Shown here piece after piece: positions 1 through 7,333 of a stretch of 13,825 nt of DNA. How positions within the stretch are numbered: position 1 is the first letter of the stretch; the number at the start of each line of letters is the position of its first letter. This DNA comes from Methanimicrococcus sp. GTDB lineage: Archaea > Halobacteriota > Methanosarcinia > Methanosarcinales > Methanosarcinaceae. The stretch covers positions 1 to 13,825 of the forward strand of contig WRDC01000029.1 of NCBI GenBank assembly GCA_009783635.1, given 5' to 3'. Both the position numbers and the translations under genes were made by a program. The notes beneath the pieces were generated by a model that searched no databases, had not been told where the DNA came from, and saw nothing but the letters and a program-made list of their open reading frames with translations.

Positions 1-1511
1 ACGTTCATAGCGTAGTTGGGGTAGTTGGGACCGCGGAGTTCTGCGGGGGCACCCTCGTCGCCCTGGTATGAACAAACGTTGGAGGCACCGCACTGGTCCT
101 GCAAGTCGTAGCCGTAGAAGCCGAGACGGCCCCATGCTTCCTTGTGGAGGTACATGGAGAGGTACCAGCCGGAGAGACCTGCGTTGCCGTTGCCGGTTGC
201 GATGGAGACACCGCAGCCTGCTGCTGCTGCAAGGGAGGTTGCTCTCTGGGAACCGCCGAAGTGGTCTTCAAGCGCGGACGGGAATCTCTCGTATTCTTCG
301 ATACCGAAGATCGTGGATTCTGTCGCGATGTCTTTGATGACTTCGTTGGTGGCTTTGACGTTGTTGTTGGTTCCGGTCTTGCCTGCGTTGTTGTACTTCT
401 TGTTGATGTAGTCAACAGTGTAGTACAAGTTGTTGTCCAAGATGTCGTCAGTGTATCCTGCGGTTGCGTACTGTGTGAAACCGACACCACCGGACATATA
501 GGAACCGAGCCAGATCTGGTCGTACATGACACAGCCTGCGCCGACAACTTCGAGAGCGACCTTTGCGGGGTCTTCGACGTTGACACGGCTGGACTGGACA
601 ATGTCACAAAGGTGACCGAAGGAAACGCCTCCGGGCTCGTTGGGAGCTCTGACACGTCTTGCGGGGAGCATTTCACCCATGTTGATGGAACCTGCGTGCT
701 TTGCGGCATAGGACAAGTCAGCGACGGCTGCTTCACCGGCACACATGTTGTATGCGGAAATGAAGGACATACCGATCTGCATGGCGGACCATCTGCTGGT
801 CTGACCGCCGTCCGTGGATCTGATGACGATCGTCGGGATGTGGAGTGCCTGCCAGGATGTGTTTCCGATGACTGCTTTCAACTGCGCGGCCTGTTCTGCG
901 GGGAACATCTTGTTGATGTCGATTAAGAACTGCTTGTCGATTTCGTCTGCGAGGTCATCGTTACCGGTGAACATCTTGACGTAACAGTCGTCAACCAAGC
1001 CGGGGTGACATTCGACCATCATTTCCTGAACAACGGCGCCGCCCGGAAGGGAGTGGTTGAGGTTTTCAAGATAGTTGTTGATGGTTTCGGGTGTCACTTC
1101 TTTACCCAATCTCTTTTCGAGTGTGTCGTGAGCCAAGTTGAGACCGACGATGTTGGTTCTCTTAATATCGTCAACCATCTGCTGCATAGCGGCGTTGTTG
1201 ACATAGTGTAAGTCATCCGGGTCACAAACGAGGTCTGTGCCTGAAATTCTGTACGGGGTGATGGCTCTCTGACCCAGCGGTTTACCGGAGTGCATCGCGG
1301 GGTTGTAACCGGCCAGTCCTCTTTTCATGGAGATTTCTTTACCGGCTTTAATCATTTCTCTCTTTCTGGGGCTCTGTTCCGGACCGAGTCTGAGGAATTT
1401 CTCAGTCTTTGAGGTAATGTCGGTACCGCCCTGTCTGTTGTCACCATAGTCTTCAGCGAATTTGATTTCCATGGATCTCTTAAATCTTGCAAAAATATCT
1501 TCTTGTGCCAT
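1..1511 (-). CDS. mcrA: Methyl-coenzyme M reductase alpha subunit, 3' end outside window
   Basis: Alpha subunit of the F430 enzyme that makes methane from methyl-CoM and CoB; it forms an A2B2G2 hexamer with McrB and McrG in the cytoplasm. 503 complete codons are visible from ATG 1511; the family runs to about 570 aa, so some 65 C-terminal residues lie beyond position 1. The N-terminus MAQEDIFARF and the block KFLRLGPEQ are Methanosarcina-like. Sites that are modified in homologues are present: H272 in AAKHA (N-methyl-His), R286 in PARRVR (the Mmp10 target), Q422 in GGSQR, G467 in FYGYD (thioglycine), D472 and C474 in LQDQC. The start follows AAGGAGTGACAAAA, a good ribosome site that overlaps the mcrG stop. 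It is the last gene of mcrBDCGA. Oddity: APNEPGG replaces the usual GPNEPGG just after the methylated arginine. Identity is certain; the modifications themselves are inferred from homology. Confidence 0.98.
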   Translation of the reverse strand, partial: MAQEDIFARFKRSMEIKFAEDYGDNRQGGTDITSKTEKFLRLGPEQSPRKREMIKAGKEISMKRGLAGYNPAMHSGKPLGQRAITPYRISGTDLVCDPDDLHYVNNAAMQQMVDDIKRTNIVGLNLAHDTLEKRLGKEVTPETINNYLENLNHSLPGGAVVQEMMVECHPGLVDDCYVKMFTGNDDLADEIDKQFLIDINKMFPAEQAAQLKAVIGNTSWQALHIPTIVIRSTDGGQTSRWSAMQIGMSFISAYNMCAGEAAVADLSYAAKHAGSINMGEMLPARRVRAPNEPGGVSFGHLCDIVQSSRVNVEDPAKVALEVVGAGCVMYDQIWLGSYMSGGVGFTQYATAGYTDDILDNNLYYTVDYINKKYNNAGKTGTNNNVKATNEVIKDIATESTIFGIEEYERFPSALEDHFGGSQRATSLAAAAGCGVSIATGNGNAGLSGWYLSMYLHKEAWGRLGFYGYDLQDQCGASNVCSYQGDEGAPAELRGPNYPNYAMN

Positions 1512-1523
1512 TTTTGTCACTCC

Positions 1524-2285
1524 TTACTGTGCTTTCTCCACACCGGGTCTGAAGCCGTATTGAGTTCTCTGTAAGTAGACCCTCTGGACCCACTCAACTG
1601 TTTCCGCGTCAGACCTGAACGGAACATTGTCCACACGGTAGATGGTGGTTCTCTTGGCTAATTCTGCTTCGGACATGGGTTTGCCGAGGTTGACTTTTCT
1701 GTCGAGAGGAATTGCGACCTGGTCTTTGTCCATGATGATGACATCGCCTTCCAGTCTTGATCTGTCGAGCATGTCGAACATAACGCCGTTTTCCTGAAGA
1801 CGGACTGAGTGACCGTGAACGGTTGCGCCGCGGATGCTGGAGCGTGCCGGGTCTGTCATTTCAGTTTCGAGCTGGTCTTTTGCGACAAGTTCCATGTCTC
1901 TTTCACGGGCTTCGACAATCTGACGGCCGGAAAGTGTACCGGGGTCAACGCCTCTGAAGTTGATTGCTGCGTAGTAGGATCTGACGTACGGAACGGACGG
2001 CGCGTTGTACATTGAGTCAACGAACTGAACGTATCTGATACGGTCGCCTGCTTTTGCGCCGGGTGTCGGTTCGACTAATTCTCTGACCGGGCACGGCGGC
2101 TCTTCCATTTCCGCCAACGGCGGGTGTGTGCTGGGGTAGTCCTGACCGGGGGCGCGGTGGCCGAGAATTGCGGTCAAGTCTTCGTCGGAAATCTCTCTCA
2201 ATTTTTCCAAGTTGTGACCCATGTGTTTTCTTCTGTTTTGTGCAACAGAGGTTGTACCGGGATAATATTGTGCTTTGTATGCCAT
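1524..2285 (-). CDS. mcrG: Methyl-coenzyme M reductase gamma subunit
   Basis: Gamma subunit of methyl-coenzyme M reductase, helping form the F430 pocket and the hexamer. The 253-aa translation matches the Methanosarcina protein along its whole length. It starts MAYKAQYYPGTTSV, followed by EKLREISDEDLTAILGHRAPG near residue 30, NFRGVDPGTLSGRQIVEARE around residues 109-128, RGATVHGHSVRLQ mid-protein and MDKDQVAIPLDRKVNLGKP near residue 190. ATG 2285 is preceded by AAGGAG; the TAA stop of mcrC sits inside this ribosome site (TAAGGAG), so translation of the two genes is probably coupled. The stop is 12 nt before the mcrA start, and the mcrA ribosome site abuts it. Nothing is missing. Identity is certain. 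Confidence 0.98.
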   Translation of the reverse strand: MAYKAQYYPGTTSVAQNRRKHMGHNLEKLREISDEDLTAILGHRAPGQDYPSTHPPLAEMEEPPCPVRELVEPTPGAKAGDRIRYVQFVDSMYNAPSVPYVRSYYAAINFRGVDPGTLSGRQIVEARERDMELVAKDQLETEMTDPARSSIRGATVHGHSVRLQENGVMFDMLDRSRLEGDVIIMDKDQVAIPLDRKVNLGKPMSEAELAKRTTIYRVDNVPFRSDAETVEWVQRVYLQRTQYGFRPGVEKAQ

Positions 2286-2297
2286 ATTCTTAACTCC

Positions 2298-2900
2298 TTA
2301 TTGGATTTGGCCTAATGTTTCTTTGGTTTTGACGATAATCTCACTGAGCTTCTCACGGGAAGCCGCGTCTCCTCTTGAGACGCCTGTAACAATGTTCATG
2401 ATAACGCCGTCAGAAATTCTGTCTTTGTCTTTGGGTTTAACATTGCGGGTTTTAATGCCTGATTTTGCAAAGTCTTCAAAATCAACGAGAGCTTGTGTAA
2501 TAATAATTGCGGGAATGCGAACGCCGCTGAAAATGTCTTTGGCTTTTCTGACAAAATGGTTTCTCACATTACCGAAGTGAATGATTGCCATTTTGTGCAT
2601 ATTGATTTGGTCGATTTCTTTCGGGTCGATACCGAAGGAACCCATTGTTCCCGAATCGGGGTAACCGGTTCCGGCGTAAAGGACCAAAACGCTTGTTTGG
2701 ATATTTTCTCTGCGGATAGCGTATGTGATTTCACAGATGGGTTTTGTCACGTGTCTTCTGCCCGATCCCATTGCAACGACAACCGCTTCAAGCTTACCGG
2801 CTTGTGAAAGGGTTCCGGCTCTTGCGAGACTTCCTCCTTTGCCGTGGCTCATGCCGAGGCGGCAGTCAACGATTTGGGTGCTTCGGTCAAAATTCATCAT
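2298..2900 (-). CDS. mcrC: Methyl-coenzyme M reductase operon protein C
   Basis: McrC is a conserved accessory protein encoded inside the mcr operon and, from published work, is a component of the ATP-dependent system that reduces F430 nickel to the active Ni(I) state. I start it at ATG 2900, giving MMNFDRSTQIVDCRLG and 200 aa, the usual family length. Conserved blocks include HGKGGSLARAGTLS, GSGRRHVTKPICEITYAIRR and IIHFGNVRNH, plus a C-terminal DIVTGVSRG-like block (NIVTGVSRGDAASREKL). The frame is open back to ATG 3020, which would add a lysine/arginine-rich 40-residue extension read from the end of mcrD in another frame; homologues begin at MFDR, so I reject it. No strong ribosome site precedes 2900, so the exact start (2900, 2897 or a non-ATG codon) is uncertain. 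A 70-nt gap separates it from mcrD. Confidence 0.93.
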   Translation of the reverse strand: MMNFDRSTQIVDCRLGMSHGKGGSLARAGTLSQAGKLEAVVVAMGSGRRHVTKPICEITYAIRRENIQTSVLVLYAGTGYPDSGTMGSFGIDPKEIDQINMHKMAIIHFGNVRNHFVRKAKDIFSGVRIPAIIITQALVDFEDFAKSGIKTRNVKPKDKDRISDGVIMNIVTGVSRGDAASREKLSEIIVKTKETLGQIQ

Positions 2901-2970
2901 GTTTTCGCCATTGTTCTGTGCGCTTATGACCGGTTCGACCTCTCGGCCGCAATTTCCGGATCTCTTGCAA

Positions 2971-3498
2971 TTATTCTTCTTTCGTATTTTTCGGCTTTTC
3001 AATAAAGACAATCTGGTCAAGCTTTCCTTTCGGATCGGTCATTCCGAGCAGCCGTTCATCGGCGTTCGGACCCATTTTGGCGTAGTCAACGATGGTTGAA
3101 TATTTCTTGAAAAACGTGCCTTGATAGAACTCAAAGGAGAACTTGAAAAGTTCTTCACAGATTTTCCGGATTTCTTCAACGGTTTCTTCACTGTCCGCTT
3201 CAACAAGGAGCCGGCCGAGGCTGACACGCATGTTGATCTGCTGACCTTCCACGTCAATTGTTTTCTTGAGCGGGTGGTTGACTTTCTGACCGGTTCCGGG
3301 ACCGTATCCGACAACGTCGGGAAGTCTGGATCCTTGAACCATCACTCTGATAATCCCGTCTAAATCATAGACTCTTCCGAGAAGTTTTTCTGAGGTTTCG
3401 GGGCTGAGGATTCTCTGAGGGACAATTTCGATTTGGATTGTCTCAGCAATCTCGCCTGCGCCGGAATAGTTACATTCAGATTCGGTGGGACATGTCAT
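2971..3498 (-). CDS. mcrD: Methyl-coenzyme M reductase operon protein D
   Basis: McrD is the operon-encoded accessory protein that associates with MCR during assembly or cofactor handling but is absent from the purified active enzyme; its exact role is not settled. The frame gives 175 aa. Family features are the early ETIQIEIVPQRILSPETSEKL, then VMVQGSRLPDVVGYGPGTG (a hallmark block, roughly residues 52-70), NMRVSLGRLLVE and EELFKFSFEFYQGTFFKKYSTIVDYAK. The tail FIEKPKNTKEE is charged. ATG 3498 is the first ATG in the frame, an in-frame TGA lying just upstream. The ribosome site is weak (AAGG about 11 nt away). It sits 29 nt after the mcrB stop in one transcription unit. Confidence 0.96.
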   Translation of the reverse strand: MTCPTESECNYSGAGEIAETIQIEIVPQRILSPETSEKLLGRVYDLDGIIRVMVQGSRLPDVVGYGPGTGQKVNHPLKKTIDVEGQQINMRVSLGRLLVEADSEETVEEIRKICEELFKFSFEFYQGTFFKKYSTIVDYAKMGPNADERLLGMTDPKGKLDQIVFIEKPKNTKEE

Positions 3499-3527
3499 AA
3501 TTTCATCAGACCTTCATCTTTAGTTAT

Positions 3528-4832
3528 TTAGAGGGCTCCTGCAACGGCTTTAATCGGTTCTCTGAACTCGTCCATTGTACCGAACACATCACCGATAAGA
3601 GCGGATGTGGATTCGATTGTGAACATTTGGGTACCTGCGTCAAGTGACACTGCTGCTGCGACACAGGGGATAGCGAATCCTCTGGAGTGTCTCGTAACAA
3701 CGTGGTTACCGTTGAAGATACCGGGTCCGCCGCCGCCATAGATTGAGTGGCTGAAGAAGGAGAAACCAACGGCAGCACCCTGGACTTTACCGTAGTCACA
3801 GCCCGGAAGGCCTGTTTCCTTTTCGAGGATGTCGTTGAAGTAGAGCATTGTCGCCGCAACGTCTTGCGCTGCACGGGAGGCACCGCAGTTAACCATTGTT
3901 GCCGCGAGTGTGCCGGCTGCTGCATATGCGTTCCATTTTGCGACATCGTCCGCTTTGTAGAACTTGTAGCCGGACGCGCCTGTCTTGTCGACATGGATGA
4001 CCTTGTCTTCGATGGCTCTTGCGACTGTGGATTCGACGACGGTTCCGATTGTACCATCTTTGCCGTTCTGTGCGACCATTTCGCAGACCATGTTGTTGGC
4101 GTTTAAGCCCTGGTAAGCAAGACCGAGAAGCTGGTGTCTTTCAAAGTCACCGACTGCGCCTCCCATTTCGAAGATGCCGGCCTGCTCATAGATTGAAGCC
4201 AAGGAGGCTGCATTCACTGCATTTCTTCTGGTGATAGCGGCAAGGTGGTTGGCTGTAATGTTTCTGAGTGAATAGCCGAGACCCTCATTGTTCTGCGGGA
4301 TGTCGAGAATTCCTTGAATCGGACTGCCGGACATACCGACTGTAATCGGGTAGCTGCCCCAGCAGGCTGCTTTAACGATCATGGAGTCGTACATGTCGGT
4401 GTTGTAAGCGTCAAGAATAGCTTGTGTCACGGCTGCTGCACTGACAGTCATGGAGGCGGTTGATTCTGCGGCTGCGTTCAATCTGGCAGTCGGGATTTGA
4501 ACCAAGATTTGTTTTCCGCCGGCCAATGCTTTAACGACGGTGTCGTCACCATCGTCGACCTGGACCAATTTTTTGATTGCGTCCATGAGGGCGCCTGAGT
4601 TTTCAACCAAGTTGTACTCAAGCTTGCGGCCGAGAATTTGTTTTGCAGCGCCACCCATCTTACCGGTTGCGAGTGATTTCTCAATACCGGCGAGGTTAAT
4701 GGCAACTGAACGTTTGGTATCCATAATGATTTTTTGGATTGCCTTGTTTTTGACGGGAGCAAGGTCTCTGATATTTACGTTGCTCTCTAAGAGTTTTCCT
4801 CTATCGCTGTAGATATCTACTGTGTCAGACAC
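3528..4832 (-). CDS. mcrB: Methyl-coenzyme M reductase beta subunit
   Basis: Beta subunit of methyl-coenzyme M reductase and first gene of the mcr operon. I place the start at GTG 4832: it reads MSDTVDIYSDRGKLLESNV, exactly the Methanosarcina N-terminus, is preceded by AGGAGG at 4841-4846 with 8 nt spacing, and yields 434 aa, the usual length. The open frame extends upstream to an ATG at 4880, but that would place the ribosome site inside the gene. Conserved blocks: GKMGGAAKQILGRKLEYN, SIPQNNEGLG-like block (DIPQNNEGLGYSLRN), SIYEQAGIFEMGGAVG, AYQGLNANN, LPGCDYGKVQG, FSFFSHSIYGGGGPGIFNG with the coenzyme-binding Tyr, and VTRHSRGFAIPC. The C-terminus FREPIKAVAGAL is also typical. Identity is certain. 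Confidence 0.97.
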   Translation of the reverse strand: MSDTVDIYSDRGKLLESNVNIRDLAPVKNKAIQKIIMDTKRSVAINLAGIEKSLATGKMGGAAKQILGRKLEYNLVENSGALMDAIKKLVQVDDGDDTVVKALAGGKQILVQIPTARLNAAAESTASMTVSAAAVTQAILDAYNTDMYDSMIVKAACWGSYPITVGMSGSPIQGILDIPQNNEGLGYSLRNITANHLAAITRRNAVNAASLASIYEQAGIFEMGGAVGDFERHQLLGLAYQGLNANNMVCEMVAQNGKDGTIGTVVESTVARAIEDKVIHVDKTGASGYKFYKADDVAKWNAYAAAGTLAATMVNCGASRAAQDVAATMLYFNDILEKETGLPGCDYGKVQGAAVGFSFFSHSIYGGGGPGIFNGNHVVTRHSRGFAIPCVAAAVSLDAGTQMFTIESTSALIGDVFGTMDEFREPIKAVAGAL

Positions 4833-4840
4833 GGATATAT

Positions 4841-4846
4841 CCTCCT
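4841..4846 (-). promoter_or_regulatory. Ribosome binding site of mcrB
   Basis: AGGAGG on the minus strand, 8 nt before GTG 4832. It decides the mcrB start against the longer ATG 4880 frame and is the strongest ribosome site in the window, as expected for one of the most abundant methanogen proteins. Confidence 0.85.
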
Positions 4847-4885
4847 TATATTTAAAACGAAATCGGGATGATAAAAACACGTACG

Positions 4886-4904
4886 CGATTTTCGAACAAT
4901 CGAA
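4886..4904. promoter_or_regulatory. Operator-like overlapping inverted repeats before mcrB
   Basis: TTCGA-ACAA-TCGAA (4891-4904) is a perfect 5-bp inverted repeat with a 4-nt spacer; it overlaps a second one, CGATT-N7-AATCG (4886-4902). The pair lies between a TATA-like stretch (4910-4919) and the mcrB ribosome site, where a repressor operator or a small leader hairpin would sit. A function is inferred from position only. Confidence 0.3.
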
Positions 4905-4909
4905 TATTG

Positions 4910-4919
4910 ATAATAAATA
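4910..4919 (-). promoter_or_regulatory. Candidate TATA box for the mcr operon (proximal)
   Basis: Minus strand TATTTATTAT, which resembles the archaeal TATA element. A start about 25 nt downstream would be near 4888 and give a leader of roughly 55 nt. A second candidate, AAAACC plus TTTAAGTA (minus strand, 4972-4985), resembles a BRE/TATA pair and would give a leader of about 118 nt. I cannot choose between them from sequence. Confidence 0.35.
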
Positions 4920-5139
4920 GTTACAGATTGCTCAGATTTATCATTCCAATCTATCCAATTTGCAAAATTGATACTTAAAGGTTTTGAGTTCTGAATGATG
5001 AAAATTATAATTCATTTTTCAAAGATTACTCCAATGCATTCTTTTTAGCACAGGGTAATATTTTCAACTAAAATTGTGTTATTCTTTTCTCGGATGAAAA
5101 CAAAGTCAAAAATTCACCGTTTTGTTTGAAGGAACGGAC

Positions 5140-5161
5140 AAAAACCTATCAAAAGGTTTTT
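5140..5161 (-). terminator. AT-rich hairpin downstream of mmp10
   Basis: AAAAACCT (5140-5147) and AGGTTTTT (5154-5161) form a perfect 8-bp inverted repeat with a 6-nt loop, 70 nt after the mmp10 stop. On the minus strand the second arm ends in a T5 run, so it could end or process the mmp10 message. Archaeal termination relies mainly on T-runs, so the role is tentative. Confidence 0.4.
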
Positions 5162-5230
5162 AATGAATGTTCATGTATGCCTGCCCGATTTCACAAGACA
5201 AAGATTCAAAAGAGTTACCGACACGTATTT

Positions 5231-6490
5231 TTAAAAAATGCCGGCGGGGCGCCGTATTTCAGGCGGCAGCCCGAGAGCATTGATTTGTTCAATCAATTCG
5301 GTCAGCGCCGCGATTTCAATTTCCAGCAATTCTTCTTTGGTCATACTCGCCGACATTTCACCGTCAACGGATAACGTATCCGGACCGCGGCGAACAATCC
5401 GTTTGGATTTTTCGGGAATCAGAATGTCTTTGACATCTTTTTCATGAACGAAGCAGCGGCCGGGAATAAAAACCGTGTCTTTGAGACAGCCGGCATCAAT
5501 CTTTTTCAAATCATCCGCCGTTATCAGGCAGGCAATGTCTTTCTCAACCGGGACAACGTTCACGGTACCGCCGAGTTTTTCAAAAATTTCCGACAGGCGG
5601 GAGGCGGCAGCCCTTCCTGTAATGATTGTCGCGTCTTTCAAAACCGGCGGCAGTTTTCCCAAAGCTTCCGGCACATTGCGAATGGCAAACGGCGAATCCA
5701 AAAGCGGGTCTTCCAAAGGCGTTCCGGAAATCCTGAGATTCGGATGCTTCTTTGCCGCATTTCCGACGATTTCGGCGAATTGTTCAATTGTATGAGGAAT
5801 GACGCCGGGAAGGACGGGCGCGTTTCCGAGAATCAGGCCGTTTTCTTCCCCGTTGGCAAAACGCATCAAAAGAGCGCCTTTCGCACCGGCTTTCTCCAGC
5901 CGGAAAAGCGTTTCTTCCAAAACGGCGCCGTCGTTGACATGGGGAACGAGCACGATCGCCGCGTAAACGTCACAAAACGTACACAATTCCTCAAAAACTT
6001 TCAGAGACATTTCGGGTGTCGGATCGCGCATATACTCCTTGCGGAGCGCCGGATCAAAGGCGAAAAGCGTAAAATTGACCTCCCGGATATGAGCGTCTTT
6101 TAAAAACGGCGCTTCCGAACCGTCAAATCCTTTACCGCTCGTATAACCGATCTTAACGGGCAGACCGAAATCGGCCAAAAAGGACAAAAGCGGTATAAGC
6201 TCGGGATAGCAACTGACGTCGCCGCCGCCCGTTATGACGAATCCGCTGATGTCCGATGCCTTCATATTATAAAGTTTACCGGCGGTTTCGTCCAAAACCT
6301 GCCGCATCGGCTTGAACCCGTGGTGTGATTCCCGAACGCCCCGCGTACAATAATCACATCCTTTGGCAAACGGCGGGCAATACCTACAGCCGAGCGGTTC
6401 AACCGTTCCGACCTTTTTAAAATAACAATATTGACAAAATCCGCGGCAGTCTATACCGGGATTCCCGCCGACATCGACCAGAATATCCAT
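5231..6490 (-). CDS. mmp10: MCR arginine C-methyltransferase, methanogenesis marker 10
   Basis: Radical SAM, cobalamin-dependent enzyme that methylates C5 of one arginine of McrA. The 419-aa sequence opens MDILVDVGGNPGIDCRG and carries the radical SAM motif C15-x3-C19-x2-C22 with Y23 next to it; a tyrosine at this place is reported to contact the cluster in the Methanosarcina enzyme. A second cysteine set follows, C35-x2-C38-x6-C45-x2-C48 (GCRYC...KGCDYC), typical of Mmp10. GGGDVSCYPEL near residue 110 is the glycine-rich SAM contact. The C-terminal part (from about residue 280) is the Mmp10-specific domain. It lies just upstream of mcrB on the same strand. No ribosome site precedes ATG 6490; instead TTATAATAT is centred about 26 nt upstream, so the message is probably leaderless. 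Confidence 0.95.
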   Translation of the reverse strand: MDILVDVGGNPGIDCRGFCQYCYFKKVGTVEPLGCRYCPPFAKGCDYCTRGVRESHHGFKPMRQVLDETAGKLYNMKASDISGFVITGGGDVSCYPELIPLLSFLADFGLPVKIGYTSGKGFDGSEAPFLKDAHIREVNFTLFAFDPALRKEYMRDPTPEMSLKVFEELCTFCDVYAAIVLVPHVNDGAVLEETLFRLEKAGAKGALLMRFANGEENGLILGNAPVLPGVIPHTIEQFAEIVGNAAKKHPNLRISGTPLEDPLLDSPFAIRNVPEALGKLPPVLKDATIITGRAAASRLSEIFEKLGGTVNVVPVEKDIACLITADDLKKIDAGCLKDTVFIPGRCFVHEKDVKDILIPEKSKRIVRRGPDTLSVDGEMSASMTKEELLEIEIAALTELIEQINALGLPPEIRRPAGIF

Positions 6491-6510
6491 GGGAATAAAA
6501 AAGAAGGTTT

Positions 6511-6520
6511 GATATTATAA
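6511..6520 (-). promoter_or_regulatory. TATA box of a leaderless mmp10 transcript
   Basis: Minus strand TTATAATATC, centred about 26 nt before ATG 6490 with no ribosome site between. That distance places the transcription start at or next to the ATG. Confidence 0.5.
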
Positions 6521-6557
6521 GCTGTCGGAAATTTAAGACAGATTTGAGAAAGAGCCT

Positions 6558-6581
6558 TCAAATATCAAATATCAAATATCC
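6558..6581. repeat. 7-bp tandem repeat across the stop of the Fic-like gene
   Basis: Three and a bit copies of TCAAATA. On the minus strand each copy holds a TGA. Because the unit is 7 bp the three TGAs fall in three different frames, so translation from any frame stops here. The first of them on the minus strand is the stop of the Fic-like gene. Confidence 0.9.
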
Positions 6582-7333
6582 TCATCTGTTCCGATGTCCC
6601 GTATTTTCAAACTTTCCGGAAGCATCCTCAAAAAGGGAAGACAACGGTCATAATCAACATTATTGTAAACCGTGCCGATCAAAGTGTTCATATTATATTG
6701 CTCTTTGTTCAGGCAATAATATTTCTCGGACGGCAGCTTGATGTAAACTTTTCCGAGTTTTTCCGCCAGAAACCATTTTTCAAGAAGTATGGCGGCTTTC
6801 ATATTGTTTTTCACAAAAGGATGGATCAAAAACATTTTCAGATGAATCAGCGACGCGTGATAAAAGACTTCGGAAAGCGACATTTCCTGTCTCAGCAGCT
6901 GCCGGATTTGCTGAAACAGCGAGGTCATCAGAGCCGTCACATATTCGGTCTCCGGCGGTTTATAGATTCGCCGTCCCCGCCCGTTAAAAATCGCAACGGC
7001 GGTGCGGCGGTAAGAAACCGTCAATGTTTTTTTATTCGGCCCTTCCAGAATTTCCGATAAATAAAAAACGGCTTCATGAAAATTCAGTTCCGTCAGCTCT
7101 TTTTGGAAAGCCGTTTGATAGGCTAACATCCCCCGGACAATCTCATCTTCCGTCGGAACGATTGTTTTCTTTTCAGCCTCCCCCAGCCAAAACGAAAGCT
7201 GCCTGAAAACATCTTCGTCCGTTTTGGACAAATCAACGCCCGCCCGTTTCACAAAATCCGCTGTCTGCTGCCTGAGTTTTCGGCCGGCGGCATCATTGTA
7301 TTTCATAAAATATTTTTTATCGGTAATTTCCAT
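6572..7333 (-). CDS. Fic-domain-like protein with degenerate catalytic motif
   Basis: 253 aa, soluble. Active Fic enzymes transfer AMP or other phosphate-linked groups to protein hydroxyls through HPFx[D/E]GN[G/K]RxxR. Here the fold hallmarks are in order: SYRRTAVAIFNGRGRRIYKPP (residues 107-127) matches the flap and the PP before the Fic core, YVTALMTSLFQQI follows, and FYHASLIHLKMFLIHPF (157-173) leads into the catalytic loop. That loop reads HPFVKNNMKAAI (171-182): H171 and N177 are kept, but the metal-binding acid is K175, the anion-hole glycine is N176, and the two arginines are K179 and I182. Normal AMP transfer is therefore doubtful. ATG 7333 follows GAGGT with 7 nt spacing. Neighbours give no partner toxin or antitoxin. 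I am fairly sure of the fold and unsure of any activity. Confidence 0.75.
   Translation of the reverse strand: MEITDKKYFMKYNDAAGRKLRQQTADFVKRAGVDLSKTDEDVFRQLSFWLGEAEKKTIVPTEDEIVRGMLAYQTAFQKELTELNFHEAVFYLSEILEGPNKKTLTVSYRRTAVAIFNGRGRRIYKPPETEYVTALMTSLFQQIRQLLRQEMSLSEVFYHASLIHLKMFLIHPFVKNNMKAAILLEKWFLAEKLGKVYIKLPSEKYYCLNKEQYNMNTLIGTVYNNVDYDRCLPFLRMLPESLKIRDIGTDEDI

Larger units (their letters stand above)
4833..5230. other. mcr leader and promoter gap
   Basis: This 398-bp, AT-rich gap separates the mmp10 stop from the mcrB start. It must hold the mcr promoter and the end of the mmp10 transcript, unless mmp10 and mcr are cotranscribed. Visible elements, listed separately, are the mcrB ribosome site, two TATA-like candidates, an operator-like inverted repeat and a hairpin near the mmp10 end. 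The 10-bp palindrome AATTATAATT lies at 5003-5012. I see no credible gene here. Confidence 0.8.

Noticed and set aside
144..926. Long plus-strand frame of 260 codons opposite mcrA
   Set aside because: Cysteine/valine-rich antisense shadow of mcrA; it has no ribosome site and mcrA is certain.
2901..3020. N-terminal extension of McrC from ATG 3020, lysine/arginine-rich
   Set aside because: It overlaps the end of mcrD in another frame, and homologues start at M(x)FDR; the extension looks like shadow coding.
4833..4880. McrB starting at ATG 4880
   Set aside because: The AGGAGG ribosome site would lie inside the gene, and homologues begin MSDTVDIY, matching GTG 4832.
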